64,000 bases of DNA from Amycolatopsis mediterranei (GCF_026017845.1 NZ_CP100416.1:1890100-1954099), one strand, 5' to 3'. Shown: positions 1-9,340, counted from the stretch's first letter. Made by a program: numbers and translations. Notes: generated by a model not told the origin, from the sequence alone.

Positions 1-245
1 TGCTCGCGGTGGCGGCCAACGCCGTGTACGCGAAGTTCCACGGGGGGTTCTTCGAGGGGACGGGGCGGGGGTTCGAGTTCGAGCTGCTGCTGGCGGCTTC
101 GGCGTTGAGCCTGCTGTTCACCGGGTCCGGGCCGATTTCGCTGGAGCGGAACACGCCTTGGCGGAAGCGGCCGCTGCCATTGGGATTGGTGTCGCTGCTG
201 CTGGCGGCCGCCGCGGCCGTCGTGGTCATTGTTTTGACACGGTAG
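1..245 (+). CDS. DoxX family membrane protein, C-terminal fragment
   Basis: Only the last ~80 residues lie in the window. The frame is open from position 3 and ends at a TAG at 243-245; the true start is upstream. The fragment reads HGGFF, then GRGFEFELLL, then a helix ending in LLFTGSGPISLE, a short basic linker and a final hydrophobic helix (VSLLLAAAAAVVVIVL). This matches the last two membrane segments of DoxX-type proteins, small four-helix membrane proteins linked to redox stress. As I recall, a DoxX protein lies near ilvB in M. tuberculosis (Rv3005c), which supports the call. It points away from ilvD, which is convergent. Confidence 0.7.
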   Translation, partial: LAVAANAVYAKFHGGFFEGTGRGFEFELLLAASALSLLFTGSGPISLERNTPWRKRPLPLGLVSLLLAAAAAVVVIVLTR

Positions 246-296
246 CGAGACGGGCCGGCACGGGGTTGGGGACAACTCGGCGGCTCGGAGCGGGCC

Positions 297-305
297 TGTG
301 GACAA
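297..305 (-). promoter_or_regulatory. TTGTCCACA box upstream of element A
   Basis: TGTGGACAA reads TTGTCCACA on the minus strand, the actinobacterial DnaA-box sequence. Two more exact copies (18683-18691 and 63795-63803) also lie upstream of the same promoter-like element in this window. An isolated box is not an origin. Confidence 0.45.
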
Positions 306-326
306 CTGCGGTTCGCGGGTCCGGAA

Positions 327-367
327 TTGTCGGTGCGCTCCGGTAACGTTGAATCCGGGGGTCCCCC
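327..367 (+). promoter_or_regulatory. Element A: RecA-NDp/PafBC-like promoter motif plus hairpin
   Basis: TTGTCGGTG (327-335), exactly 8 bases, then TAACGT (344-349): a full match to the tTGTCRGtg-N8-TAnnnT motif known for RecA-independent DNA-damage promoters (PafBC-activated in mycobacteria). A GGGGG-T-CCCCC hairpin follows at 357-367. No recognisable gene follows on the plus strand; ilvD is antisense. Three related copies occur at 18743, 56205 and 63856. Confidence 0.6.
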
Positions 368-502
368 AAGCGGCGGGGGTCTGGAATGCCCGAAAAGGGC
401 GCCCCGGAAGCAAGGGGACGGCCGTCGTGCCGAGGCTCTGGACGCCGGAAGACCGCGGTTCTGAACGGCGGAAGGCCGCCCCAGCGGTGCGGGACGGCCT
501 TC
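351..502 (+). ncRNA. Possible small RNA driven by element A
   Basis: A transcript starting a few bases after TAACGT would run through the GGGGG/CCCCC hairpin and end near the stem GAAGGCCG/CGGCCTTC (471-478 and 495-502), about 150 nt. It has no convincing reading frame. Expression is inferred only from the promoter match. Confidence 0.25.
471..502. terminator. Hairpin between element A and ilvD
   Basis: GAAGGCCG (471-478) pairs perfectly with CGGCCTTC (495-502) across a 16-nt loop. It lies 18 bp beyond the ilvD stop codon, so it probably terminates ilvD. It could also end the plus-strand transcript from element A. No clear T-run. Confidence 0.5.
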
Positions 503-519
503 GCGGCTTCGAGCCAGAG

Positions 520-2364
520 CTACTTGTTCACGTCGCGGACCGCGCCCGTGTCCGCCGATGTCGCCATCCGGGCATACGCGCGCAAAGCCGCCGTCACCGG
601 GCGCTGGCGGTGCTTCGGCTGCCAGGGCCGCTCGGACGCCTCCATCTTCGCCCGGCGCTCGGCCAGCACCGACTCGTCGACCAGCAGCTCGAGCCGGCGC
701 TCGTGGATGTCCAGCAGGATCCGGTCGCCGTTCTCGACCAGGCCGATCAGGCCGCCCGCCGCCGCCTCCGGGGAGATGTGGCCCACCGAAATGCCCGAGG
801 AGCCGCCGGAAAACCGGCCGTCCGTGATCAGGGCGCACTTCTTGCCCAAGCCCGAGCCCTTGAGGAACGCCGTCGGGTGCAGCATCTCCTGCATGCCCGG
901 GCCGCCCGCCGGACCCTCGTAGCGGATCACCAGCACCTCGCCCGGCTGGATCTCCTTCTTCAAGATCGCCGACACCGCTTCCTCCTGGCTCTCCAGCACC
1001 CGCGCGGGGCCCTCGAAGTGCCACAGGTCCTCGTCGATGCCCGCGGCCTTGATCACCGCGCCGTTCTCCGCCAGGTTGCCGCGCAGGATCGCCAGGCCGC
1101 CGTCCTTCGTGTACGCGTGCTCGACGTCGCGGATGCAGCCGCCCGCCGCGTCCGTGTCCAACGACGACCAACGGTTCGAAGTCGAGAACGCCTGTGTGGT
1201 GCGGACCCCGCCCGGCGCCGCGTGGAAGAGCTCGACAGCCGTGGAAGAAGGCGAAGCGGCCCGGATGTCCCAGGAACCGAGCCACGAGTCCAGATCGCGC
1301 GAGTGCACCGACCACACGTCGGTGTTGAGCAGCCCGCCGCGGTACAGCTCGCCGAGGATCGCCGGGATTCCGCCGGCCCGGTGGACGTCTTCCATGTGGT
1401 AGTCGGAGTTCGGCGCCACCTTCGACAGGCACGGCACGCGGCGGCCGATCGCGTCGATGTCGGCGATGGTGAAGTCGACCTCGCCCTCCTGGGCGGCCGC
1501 GAGGATGTGCAGCACCGTGTTCGTCGAACCGCCCATGGCCATGTCCAGCGCCATCGCGTTCTCGAACGCCGCCTTCGACGCGATCGAGCGCGGCAGGACC
1601 GAGGCGTCGTCCTCCTCGTACCAGCGGCGGCACAGCTCGACGACGGTCCGGCCGGCCTCCTCGAACAGCGCGCGGCGCGCGGCGTGCGTCGCCAGCGTCG
1701 AGCCGTTGCCGGGAAGCGACAACCCGAGCGCCTCGGTGAGGCAGTTCATCGAGTTCGCGGTGAACATGCCGGAGCACGACCCGCAGGTCGGGCAGGCCGA
1801 GCGCTCGACGACGTCGAGACCCTCGTCGTCGACCTCGGTGCTCGCCGACGCCGCGATCGCCGTGATCAAGTCGGTCGGGGCCTGCGCGACGCCGCCCACG
1901 ACCACGGCCTTGCCGGCCTCCATCGGCCCACCCGAGACGAACACGACCGGGATGTTCAGGCGCATCGCGGCGTTGAGCATGCCCGGGGTGATCTTGTCGC
2001 AGTTGGAGATGCACACCAGCGCGTCGGCCTGGTGCGCGTTGACCATGTACTCCACCGAGTCGGCGATGATCTCGCGCGAGGGCAGCGAGTAGAGCATGCC
2101 GGAGTGGCCCATGGCGATGCCGTCGTCGACGGCGATGGTGTGGAACTCGCGCGCGACGCCGCCCGCTTCCTTGACCGCGCCCGCGACGATCTCGCCGAGG
2201 TCCTTCAGGTGCACGTGGCCGGGCACGAACTGCGTGTAGGAGTTGGCGATCGCCACGATCGGCTTGCCGAAGTCGCTGTCGGTCATGCCCGTGGCGCGCC
2301 AGAGCGAGCGCGCGCCGGCCGCGTTGCGGCCGTGGGTGGTGGTCCGGGAACGGAGAGGCGGCAC
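520..2364 (-). CDS. ilvD: Dihydroxy-acid dehydratase
   Basis: Third common step of valine, leucine and isoleucine synthesis: dehydrates dihydroxy-acids to 2-keto acids, using an Fe-S cluster in the cytoplasm. The protein is 614 aa, the usual length of the E. coli-type enzyme. Cysteines are seen in CISNCDK (~118, 122) and CPTCGSC (~191-197). The early sequence reads [12 protein letters not shown] as in E. coli IlvD, without the extra Cys of the shorter [2Fe-2S] class, so an oxygen-labile [4Fe-4S] type is likely (inference). A GTG start at 2364 is chosen because GGGAG lies six bases upstream and the protein then begins [13 protein letters not shown]; an upstream TTG (2382) is less likely. It faces away from ilvB, with a GntR-type box in its promoter. 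Confidence 0.95.
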   Translation of the reverse strand: MPPLRSRTTTHGRNAAGARSLWRATGMTDSDFGKPIVAIANSYTQFVPGHVHLKDLGEIVAGAVKEAGGVAREFHTIAVDDGIAMGHSGMLYSLPSREIIADSVEYMVNAHQADALVCISNCDKITPGMLNAAMRLNIPVVFVSGGPMEAGKAVVVGGVAQAPTDLITAIAASASTEVDDEGLDVVERSACPTCGSCSGMFTANSMNCLTEALGLSLPGNGSTLATHAARRALFEEAGRTVVELCRRWYEEDDASVLPRSIASKAAFENAMALDMAMGGSTNTVLHILAAAQEGEVDFTIADIDAIGRRVPCLSKVAPNSDYHMEDVHRAGGIPAILGELYRGGLLNTDVWSVHSRDLDSWLGSWDIRAASPSSTAVELFHAAPGGVRTTQAFSTSNRWSSLDTDAAGGCIRDVEHAYTKDGGLAILRGNLAENGAVIKAAGIDEDLWHFEGPARVLESQEEAVSAILKKEIQPGEVLVIRYEGPAGGPGMQEMLHPTAFLKGSGLGKKCALITDGRFSGGSSGISVGHISPEAAAGGLIGLVENGDRILLDIHERRLELLVDESVLAERRAKMEASERPWQPKHRQRPVTAALRAYARMATSADTGAVRDVNK

Positions 2365-2399
2365 GGGGAACTCCCAGGTCAAAGGGTGGCCGACGAAAC

Positions 2400-2410
2400 T
2401 GGTAGGACCA
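2400..2410. promoter_or_regulatory. GntR/FadR-type operator upstream of ilvD
   Basis: TGGTAGGACCA fits TGGTNNNACCA, the half-site spacing typical of FadR-family GntR regulators. It lies 36 bp upstream of the ilvD GTG, beside AT-richer DNA that could hold the promoter. The regulator is not in the window. Confidence 0.4.
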
Positions 2411-2487
2411 ATTTACGCCGCCAGGCGAAGCCTGCCCGTCGAGGGTGGGGCGGAGCGGGGACCGGATTCCCGTCGGGCGCCACGGAG

Positions 2488-3009
2488 TTACTCGCTCGGC
2501 GACGTCCCGGGCTTGATGTCCCCGGACTCCAGCACCCCGCTCGGGTCGGCGACCAGCCCCTCGCTCACCAGCGACAGCACCGGCAGGTGCCGGGTCCGCA
2601 CGGTCGGCAGCGGCACCTTCGTATCGTCGTGCAGCACCGCCTGCACCCGCGACTTCTTCGTGATCGCGAGCCCCTTCAACGCCGACCACGGGATGTCGCG
2701 GTGGCCGAACATCGTGCGGACCGCCAGCCCCGAGCGCGTCGCGATCGTGCGGTGGCGGACCACGAACACCGCCAGCGCGATCGGGAAGAGGTAGAGCCAC
2801 TGCAGGTACGGAATCTCCCCGAGCGCGATCGGTGTCACGCAGATCGTCAGGAGGGCGATCGCCATGAAGGACGTGCGGGGGACGCGGAAGACGGCCTTCC
2901 GGCCTTCGTCCTGCTGTTTTTCGGCCACGCGGAAATGGTGCACCGCGTGCACGCCCGGCTCGAACCCGGGTCGCGCGCGCGTGACGTGCGCCGCGCGGGT
3001 GTCCACCAT
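2488..3009 (-). CDS. PH-domain membrane protein, CFP6-like
   Basis: 173 aa as drawn. After a variable N-terminus comes AVFRVPRTS, two hydrophobic segments (FMAIALLTICVTPIAL and WLYLFPIALAVFVV), then a bacterial PH-like region (GLAVRTMFGHRDIPWSALKGLAI, VPLPTVRTRHLPVLS). This is the layout of the small actinobacterial PH proteins encoded next to ilvB; I recall Rv3004/cfp6 in that place. The start is uncertain: the ATG at 3009 gives a poorly conserved, His/Arg-rich leader, and a GTG at 2928 (VAEKQQDEGRKAVF) fits the family better but has no clear ribosome site. Function unknown. Read toward ilvD. Confidence 0.75.
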   Translation of the reverse strand: MVDTRAAHVTRARPGFEPGVHAVHHFRVAEKQQDEGRKAVFRVPRTSFMAIALLTICVTPIALGEIPYLQWLYLFPIALAVFVVRHRTIATRSGLAVRTMFGHRDIPWSALKGLAITKKSRVQAVLHDDTKVPLPTVRTRHLPVLSLVSEGLVADPSGVLESGDIKPGTSPSE

Positions 3010-3031
3010 GCGGACGCATCATCCCGCAGAG

Positions 3032-3061
3032 TTGACACCCGCATGGCGTTCGGTCTAGCGT
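3032..3061 (+). promoter_or_regulatory. ilvBNC promoter
   Basis: A perfect -35 TTGACA (3032-3037) and TAGCGT -10 (3056-3061) separated by 18 bp. Initiation 7-8 bases later coincides with the GTG of the leader peptide at 3069, so the leader mRNA is probably leaderless. Confidence 0.7.
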
Positions 3062-3068
3062 CATCGCC

Positions 3069-3116
3069 GTGACACCGCTGACCGGCCTCGTACTTCCCAA
3101 GCGCGTCGACGCTTAG
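3069..3116 (+). CDS. ilvB leader peptide (Leu/Val rich)
   Basis: A 15-codon frame GTG...TAG reads MTPLTGLVLPKRVDA, with three Leu and two internal Val codons, four of them within codons 4-9. It has no Shine-Dalgarno but starts at the predicted transcription start. Its last codons overlap the first arm of a perfect 12-bp hairpin and a terminator follows, the arrangement of a transcription attenuator sensing charged tRNA-Leu/Val. Confidence 0.65.
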   Translation: MTPLTGLVLPKRVDA

Positions 3117-3182
3117 GGAAGACTTTCCGCTGCGTCGACGCGCGAACCCTCGTGCGACCTTACGGTCGGCGAGGGTTTTTTG
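3101..3182 (+). promoter_or_regulatory. ilvB transcription attenuator
   Basis: Arm 1 GCGCGTCGACGC (3101-3112) pairs perfectly with arm 2 GCGTCGACGCGC (3132-3143). Immediately downstream a terminator AACCCTCG (3145-3152)/CGAGGGTT (3170-3177) runs into TTTTTTG. Stalling of a ribosome on the Leu/Val codons would change access to arm 1. The exact antiterminator pairing was not folded. Confidence 0.7.
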
Positions 3183-3263
3183 TTGCCCAAGGGAAGAGAT
3201 TCCTGGCCCCACCGCACAAAACCGACCCGAACGAGTGACACCGAGACCCACGAGGCAGATCCG

Positions 3264-5156
3264 ATGACCAGTGCGACGTCGCGCAGCGACGCGAAGCCCG
3301 GGCCGACGCCCGGAACGCCCGGAGCACGTCCGAAGCCGGCGCCACCGGCGGGAACGCCGGTGCGCGTCACCGGCGCCCAGTCCCTCGTGCGCTCGCTCGA
3401 GGCCGTCGGCGCCGAGGTGGTCTTCGGGATCCCGGGCGGCACCATCCTGCCCGCCTACGACCCGCTCCTCGACTCGACGAAGGTCCGCCACATCCTGGTC
3501 CGCCACGAACAGGGCGCCGGCCACGCGGCCACCGGGTACGCCCAGGCCACCGGCAAGGTCGGCGTCTGCATGGCCACCTCGGGCCCGGGCGCGACCAACC
3601 TGGTCACCCCGCTCGCCGACGCGAACATGGACTCGGTCCCGGTCGTGGCCATCACCGGCCAGCAGTCCCGCGCCCTGATCGGCACCGACGCGTTCCAGGA
3701 AGCCGACATCTGCGGCATCACCATGCCGATCACCAAGCACAACTTCCTCGTCACGGACCCGATCGACATCCCGCGGACCATCGCCGAGGCGTTCCACCTG
3801 GCGTCGACGGGCCGCCCCGGCCCGGTCCTGGTGGACATCCCCAAGGACGTGCTGCAGGAGATGACCTCGTTCTCCTGGCCGACCGAGCTGCGGCTGCCGG
3901 GCTACCGCCCCACGCTGCGCCCGCACGGCAAGCAGGTCCGCGAAGCCGCGAAGCTGATCGCGAAGGCGCGGCGCCCGGTGCTCTACGTCGGCGGTGGCGT
4001 CATCAAGGCCGAGGCGCACGAGCAGCTGAAGCAGCTCGCCGAGCTGACGAACATCCCGGTCGTCACCACGCTGATGGCGCGCGGCGCGTTCCCCGACTCG
4101 CACCCGCAGCACCTCGGCATGCCGGGCATGCACGGCACGGTCGCCGCGGTCGCCGCCATGCAGCGCGCCGACCTGCTGATCGCGCTCGGCGCCCGGTTCG
4201 ACGACCGGGTCACCGGCCAGCTGTCGTCGTTCGCGCCCGACGCCGCGATCGTGCACGCCGACATCGACCCGGCCGAGATCTCCAAGAACCGCAAGGCCGA
4301 CGTCCCGATCGTGGGCGACTGCAAGGAGATCATCGGCGAACTCATCACCGCGGTGAAGGCGGAGTTCGACCACAGCGGCCAGCCCGACCTGGCCGACTGG
4401 TGGACCCAGGCCGACGACTGGCGCAAGAACTACCCGGCCGGCTACGAGTGGCCCGACGACGGTTCGCTGTCGCCGCAGTACGTCATCGAGCGGATCGGGC
4501 AGATCGTCGGCCCGGACGCCGTCTACGCCGCGGGCGTCGGCCAGCACCAGATGTGGGCCGCGCAGTTCGTCAAGTACGAGAACCCGCGCACCTGGATCAA
4601 CTCCGGCGGCCTCGGCACCATGGGCTACGCGGTGCCCGCCGCGATGGGCGCGCAGTTCGGCGTCCCGGACAAGCAGGTGTGGGCGATCGACGGCGACGGC
4701 TGCTTCCAGATGACCAACCAGGAACTGGCCACCTGCGCCATCGAAGGCGCGCCGATCAAGGTCGCCGTGATCAACAACGGCAACCTGGGCATGGTCCGGC
4801 AGTGGCAGAACCTCTTCTACTCGGAGCGGTACTCCAACACCGACCTCGGGACGCACAAGCACCGCATCCCGGACTTCGTCCTGCTGGCCGAGGCGCTGGG
4901 CTGCGCCGGCCTGCGGTGCGAGACGAAGGAAGACGTCGACGCCACCATCCGCCGCGCGATGGAAATCAACGACCGCCCCGTCGTGATCGACTTCGTCGTG
5001 GGGAAGGATGCCCAGGTGTGGCCGATGGTCGCCGCCGGCACCGGCAACGACGAGATCATGGCGGTCCGGGGCATCCGGCCGCTGTTCGACGACGACGAGG
5101 TTTCGGTCGAGACGACCGAAGCTGCCGCGGAAGCCGCTGGGGAAGGTGAGCGCTGA
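3264..5156 (+). CDS. ilvB: Acetolactate synthase large subunit
   Basis: ThDP-dependent enzyme that condenses two pyruvates, or pyruvate with 2-ketobutyrate, as the first common branched-chain step. 630 aa. In order: a ~40-residue Pro/Gly-rich N-terminal extension, the N-terminal domain with the catalytic Glu in [14 protein letters not shown], the FAD/central domain, and the C-terminal ThDP domain with [14 protein letters not shown] and the [12 protein letters not shown] loop. The ATG at 3264 follows GAGGCAG; an upstream in-frame TTG at 3180 sits inside the terminator and is rejected. First gene of ilvB-ilvN-ilvC, with one base between the ilvB stop and the ilvN start. Expression is probably attenuated by the leader. 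Confidence 0.97.
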   Translation: MTSATSRSDAKPGPTPGTPGARPKPAPPAGTPVRVTGAQSLVRSLEAVGAEVVFGIPGGTILPAYDPLLDSTKVRHILVRHEQGAGHAATGYAQATGKVGVCMATSGPGATNLVTPLADANMDSVPVVAITGQQSRALIGTDAFQEADICGITMPITKHNFLVTDPIDIPRTIAEAFHLASTGRPGPVLVDIPKDVLQEMTSFSWPTELRLPGYRPTLRPHGKQVREAAKLIAKARRPVLYVGGGVIKAEAHEQLKQLAELTNIPVVTTLMARGAFPDSHPQHLGMPGMHGTVAAVAAMQRADLLIALGARFDDRVTGQLSSFAPDAAIVHADIDPAEISKNRKADVPIVGDCKEIIGELITAVKAEFDHSGQPDLADWWTQADDWRKNYPAGYEWPDDGSLSPQYVIERIGQIVGPDAVYAAGVGQHQMWAAQFVKYENPRTWINSGGLGTMGYAVPAAMGAQFGVPDKQVWAIDGDGCFQMTNQELATCAIEGAPIKVAVINNGNLGMVRQWQNLFYSERYSNTDLGTHKHRIPDFVLLAEALGCAGLRCETKEDVDATIRRAMEINDRPVVIDFVVGKDAQVWPMVAAGTGNDEIMAVRGIRPLFDDDEVSVETTEAAAEAAGEGER

Positions 5157-5157
5157 G

Positions 5158-5664
5158 ATGAGCGTCCACACGCTGAGTGTCCTGGTCGAGAACAAGCCCG
5201 GTGTGCTCGCGCGCGTGTCGGGCCTGTTCTCCCGCCGCGGGTTCAACATCGAGTCCCTCGCCGTCGGGCCCACGGAAAACCCCGAGGTGTCCCGCATGAC
5301 GATCGTGGTCGCCGTGGAAGAGCTACCGCTCGAACAGGTGACGAAGCAGCTCAACAAGCTGGTCAACGTGATCAAGATCGTCGAGCTGGAGCAGTCGACC
5401 GCCGTGCAGCGCGAACTGCTGCTGGTCAAGGTGCGTGCCGACAACACCGTGCGCAGCCAGGTCCTCGAAACCGTCCAGCTCTTCCGTGCGAAGGTGGTGG
5501 ACGTGTCCCCGGAGGCGCTCACCGTCGAGGCGACCGGGACGTCGGACAAGATCGGCGCGCTGCTGCGGATGCTGGAGCCGTATGGCATCCGCGAACTCGT
5601 GCAGTCCGGCATGGTCGCGGTCGGGCGCGGAGCCCGCTCGATCACCGCAACCTCGCCACGCTAG
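5158..5664 (+). CDS. ilvN: Acetolactate synthase regulatory subunit
   Basis: Small subunit that activates IlvB and gives valine feedback inhibition. 168 aa, normal for the family. The N-terminal ACT domain shows HTLSVLVENKPGVLARVSGLFSRRGFNIESL; the second half (VQRELLLVKVRAD onward) is the C-terminal domain that binds the catalytic subunit. The ATG lies one base after the ilvB stop, with GGAAGGTGAG upstream as ribosome site. Translational coupling is likely. Confidence 0.96.
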   Translation: MSVHTLSVLVENKPGVLARVSGLFSRRGFNIESLAVGPTENPEVSRMTIVVAVEELPLEQVTKQLNKLVNVIKIVELEQSTAVQRELLLVKVRADNTVRSQVLETVQLFRAKVVDVSPEALTVEATGTSDKIGALLRMLEPYGIRELVQSGMVAVGRGARSITATSPR

Positions 5665-6714
<1,050 letters not shown>

Positions 6715-6724
6715 GTTTTTCCAG

Positions 6725-6760
6725 CCGAAGGGGACGCCCGGTGCCGGGCGTCCCCTTCGG
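6725..6760 (+). terminator. ilvBNC terminator
   Basis: CCGAAGGGGACGCCCGG (6725-6741) pairs perfectly with CCGGGCGTCCCCTTCGG (6744-6760). It begins 10 bp after the ilvC stop. Confidence 0.85.
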
Positions 6761-6793
6761 TGCGTTCGGTGGTCGTTTCGCTACTCTTGCGGT

Positions 6794-7075
6794 ATGAGTG
6801 ATCAGCCGGTCGACGACAAGGCGCACATCCGGCACCACCTCGACTTCACCAAGGCCGAGTGGATCCGGGCCGAGCCCGAAGGCGTCACCCTCGACGACTG
6901 CGTCGAGTACGCGTTCATCGAGCACACCGACGGCGTCACCTACACGGCGATGCGGCAGTCGGCGAAGCCGGACGGGGTGATCCTCGTCTTCACGCCGGGG
7001 GAGTGGGACGCGTTCGTGAAGGGCGTCCGCGACGGCGAGTTCGACCTGCCCGAGGACCTCGCCGCGGAGGCTTAG
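6794..7075 (+). CDS. DUF397 domain protein
   Basis: 93 aa. The core TKAEWIRAEP...DDCVEYAFI...VTYTAMRQSAKPDGVILVFTPGEWDAFVKGVRDGEFD matches the DUF397 family of small actinobacterial proteins (Pfam DUF397), often paired with an XRE-type regulator. No such partner is adjacent here. The ATG lies six bases after a TACTCT -10 (6782-6787), so the mRNA is probably leaderless. Its TAG overlaps the stop codon of the convergent SnoaL-like gene. Biochemical role unknown. Confidence 0.85.
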   Translation: MSDQPVDDKAHIRHHLDFTKAEWIRAEPEGVTLDDCVEYAFIEHTDGVTYTAMRQSAKPDGVILVFTPGEWDAFVKGVRDGEFDLPEDLAAEA

Positions 7076-7953
7076 ACCTTCGCCGCCAGCTCGGGAATCC
7101 GGCCGAGGTCGCCGGCGATGCCGAGGTGGTCGCCGTAGTCGCGGGACTCGACCACCAGGCCGCCCGAGATCCGCATGGCGAAGATGTTCGCGATCCGGAC
7201 CGGGTGGCCGCCGTAGCTGCCCTGGTAGGCGAACTCGGCGATCAGGATCTCCGGGTCCGTGCCCTCGTAGGTGACGAGGTCGGCGATCTCGAAGTCGACA
7301 CCCATGGCCGCGGCTTGCCCGAAGTGCGCCCGCAGCTCCTCGCGCGTGCGCACGACGGCCGAACCCGGCTGGAACGGGTGCGTGACGTGGGTCGGCTCGG
7401 CGTACAGCTCCGCCAGGTGCGGTCCGGCCTTGTCGCACACGCCGTGGACGAGCCGCTCGAACACTCCGCGCCGGCTGTTCGGGTCGCTCGACGTTCGTGG
7501 TCCGATCGGCGACAACTCGCGGGGCGGCGCCTGCTCGTAGGCCTGGACCAGCTGGTCGACGCCGTCGCGGATGACCGCCAACCGCAGGTAGTCGTGGTAG
7601 TCGCGGGAATGGACGATGAGGCCGTCGCGGACCCGCAGCACCTGAATGTTGGCCGTGGAGATCGTCCGGCCGGTTTCGGCCGACTCGGCGTCGTAGTCGT
7701 ATTCGGCGACGATCACCTCGGGGTCGGTCGTCTCGTGGACGACGACGTTCTTGCGCTTGAGCCGCAGCGCCCCGGCGAGGGCACTGGTGAAGCGCTCGTG
7801 GACCGCGGCGCGGCCGTGGAGGCGCGTCGGCCGCGGAACCGCTTGGGGGTGTTCGACGACGGTGTCTTCGGCGTAGAGCGCGGAAAGCTCGCTGAAGCGT
7901 CCTTCGCTGATCCCGTCGGACAACGCGCTGAAGACGTCGCAGGGTGTGGTCAT
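7072..7953 (-). CDS. Tandem SnoaL-like (NTF2-fold) protein
   Basis: 293 aa made of two similar halves, each an NTF2/SnoaL-like alpha+beta barrel. Half 1 has LYAEDTVVEHPQAVPRPTRLHG...VIVAEYDYDAES...ANIQVLRVRDGLIVHSRDYHDYL. Half 2 repeats LYAEPTHVTHPFQPG...ILIAEFAYQGS...ANIFAMRISGGLVVESRDYGDHLG. Such proteins are cyclases, isomerases or ligand-binding proteins; no substrate can be assigned. The ATG at 7953 has a clear GGGAGG. A long perfect inverted repeat begins 22 bp upstream and probably controls it. Confidence 0.8.
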   Translation of the reverse strand: MTTPCDVFSALSDGISEGRFSELSALYAEDTVVEHPQAVPRPTRLHGRAAVHERFTSALAGALRLKRKNVVVHETTDPEVIVAEYDYDAESAETGRTISTANIQVLRVRDGLIVHSRDYHDYLRLAVIRDGVDQLVQAYEQAPPRELSPIGPRTSSDPNSRRGVFERLVHGVCDKAGPHLAELYAEPTHVTHPFQPGSAVVRTREELRAHFGQAAAMGVDFEIADLVTYEGTDPEILIAEFAYQGSYGGHPVRIANIFAMRISGGLVVESRDYGDHLGIAGDLGRIPELAAKV

Positions 7954-7975
7954 GGGTCCTCCCAGAAGGCAAACC

Positions 7976-8017
7976 GGAGTCTGTAGTCCGCCTGCGACGA
8001 TACGGACTACAGACTCC
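7976..8017. promoter_or_regulatory. Long inverted repeat upstream of the SnoaL-like gene
   Basis: GGAGTCTGTAGTCC (7976-7989) and GGACTACAGACTCC (8004-8017) are perfect 14-bp arms around a 14-bp spacer. The similarity continues outward (CAAAC / TTTG) with one base missing. It fills the gap between the ankyrin gene stop and the SnoaL-like start, both on the minus strand. It could be an operator over the promoter, or a hairpin ending the upstream transcript; there is no T-run. Confidence 0.6.
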
Positions 8018-8023
8018 GTTTGT

Positions 8024-9340
8024 CTACCGGAGCAGGTCTTGCGCGGCCGGCTGCTCGCCCACCTCCGCCCACTTCTCCGGGGTGCTGCCGTAGATCGCGT
8101 CCCGCGCGCCGAGGTCGGCGCCGTTCTCGACGAGGGTGCGGATGACGTCGAGGTGCCCGGACTGCGCGGCCAGGTGCAGGGCCGTGACGCCCTCGCCGTG
8201 GGTCGGCCCGCCGAACGTGCCGCGGAAGTTCACGTCGGCGCCGAGGTCGAGCAGCGTCCGGACGGCGTCGAGCCTGCCCTGCGCCGCCGCCCAGGCCAGC
8301 GCGGTGCCGCGGTAGACGTCCGCGTCCACCTCGGCCCCTCGGGCGACGAGCGTTCTCAGCGCGTCGACCCGGTTGTTGCGCGCCGCCCAGGCGAGGGCCT
8401 CGTTCCTCACTTCGGCGGGGTCGTCCGTCGGCTGCCAGCGCGGGAAACCGCTGTGGGGCCGGTAGAACCCGCGGTGGGCGCCGCCGCGGCCCGAGGCCAG
8501 GAGTTCGTCGAGGGCGTCGAGGTCGCCGAGCCCGGCCGCGACGCGCAGGTTGCCCGGCGCGCGGCTGTGCGCGGCCAAGGTCTCCGCGGCTTCGCGGTTT
8601 CCCCAGAAGAGGGCGACGACCAGGGGCGTGCCGCCATCTCCGCGGGCTGAGACGTCGACGGGTGCGCCGTGCCGCAGGAGCAGGTCGAGCAGGAGCGGCA
8701 GGTTGCTGTAGGCGGCTTGGTGCAGGGGTGTCCAGCCGTGGACGTTGCCGCGGGCCGGATCGGCGCCGTGGTCGAGGAGGATCCGGCTGAGCCGCTCGTC
8801 GTGCGTGGCGCCGGCCATGCCGAGCAGGTCGTTGCCGTTGGTGCCGCGGGCGTCGACGAGCCCGGGGAACTCGCCGAGCAGCGTTTCGAGCCGCTCGGGA
8901 TCCCGTGCCTCGATCGCCCGGTACGCGCGGGCGAACGGCTCGCCACTGTCCACAAGAGACTTTACGTGGTCGCGAAGTGCTTTCCAGGAACCGAAACCGT
9001 GCTCACGCGCGACGACCGCGCGGGCGCCGTCGCGGGTGAGCGGCTGGTTCCAGCGGGCGAACGGCTCCTTCGCGCCGGGCGTGTCGTCCTCCGCCGAGGC
9101 GAGCAGACCGAGCGCGCGTTCGGCGTAGTAGCCGACGTCCTGGTGGTAGGGGTGCTGCAGGGTTTCCCCGTGCTCGGTGACGCGCCGGACGTAGGCCTGC
9201 AGCTTCGGCCAGCTCGGGAAGCCGTGGTCCCGCGCGATGCGGAACTGCGCTTCGGCGAGTTTGACGTTCTCCGCGCGCGCAAGGTCCTTCGCGCGCTTGC
9301 GCAGCTGGTCCAGGCTGGGTTTCGCGGGCAGCGTGCCCAT
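8024..9340 (-). CDS. Ankyrin-repeat protein
   Basis: 438 aa. The N-terminal ~130 residues (LPAKPSLDQLRKRAKDLARA...FPSWPKLQAYVRR...HGFGSWKALRDHVKSL) hold two HGF-x-SW-x-L motifs. Ankyrin repeats follow: LLGMAGATHDERLSRILLDHGADPA, HGWTPLHQAAYSNLPLLLDLLLRHGAPVD, ALAWAARNNRVDALRTLVARGAEVD, ALAWAAAQGRLDAVRTLLDLGADVN, TALHLAAQSGHLDVIRTLVENGADL. No signal peptide, so probably a cytoplasmic protein-binding scaffold. The ATG at 9340 is fixed by GAGGAAGGAGG four bases upstream. Partner unknown. Confidence 0.85.
   Translation of the reverse strand: MGTLPAKPSLDQLRKRAKDLARAENVKLAEAQFRIARDHGFPSWPKLQAYVRRVTEHGETLQHPYHQDVGYYAERALGLLASAEDDTPGAKEPFARWNQPLTRDGARAVVAREHGFGSWKALRDHVKSLVDSGEPFARAYRAIEARDPERLETLLGEFPGLVDARGTNGNDLLGMAGATHDERLSRILLDHGADPARGNVHGWTPLHQAAYSNLPLLLDLLLRHGAPVDVSARGDGGTPLVVALFWGNREAAETLAAHSRAPGNLRVAAGLGDLDALDELLASGRGGAHRGFYRPHSGFPRWQPTDDPAEVRNEALAWAARNNRVDALRTLVARGAEVDADVYRGTALAWAAAQGRLDAVRTLLDLGADVNFRGTFGGPTHGEGVTALHLAAQSGHLDVIRTLVENGADLGARDAIYGSTPEKWAEVGEQPAAQDLLR

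Noticed and set aside
298..3072. 924-codon open frame antisense to ilvD and the PH-domain gene
   Set aside because: Arg/Ala/Val/Gly-rich, no ribosome site, created by GC-rich third positions of the genes on the other strand.
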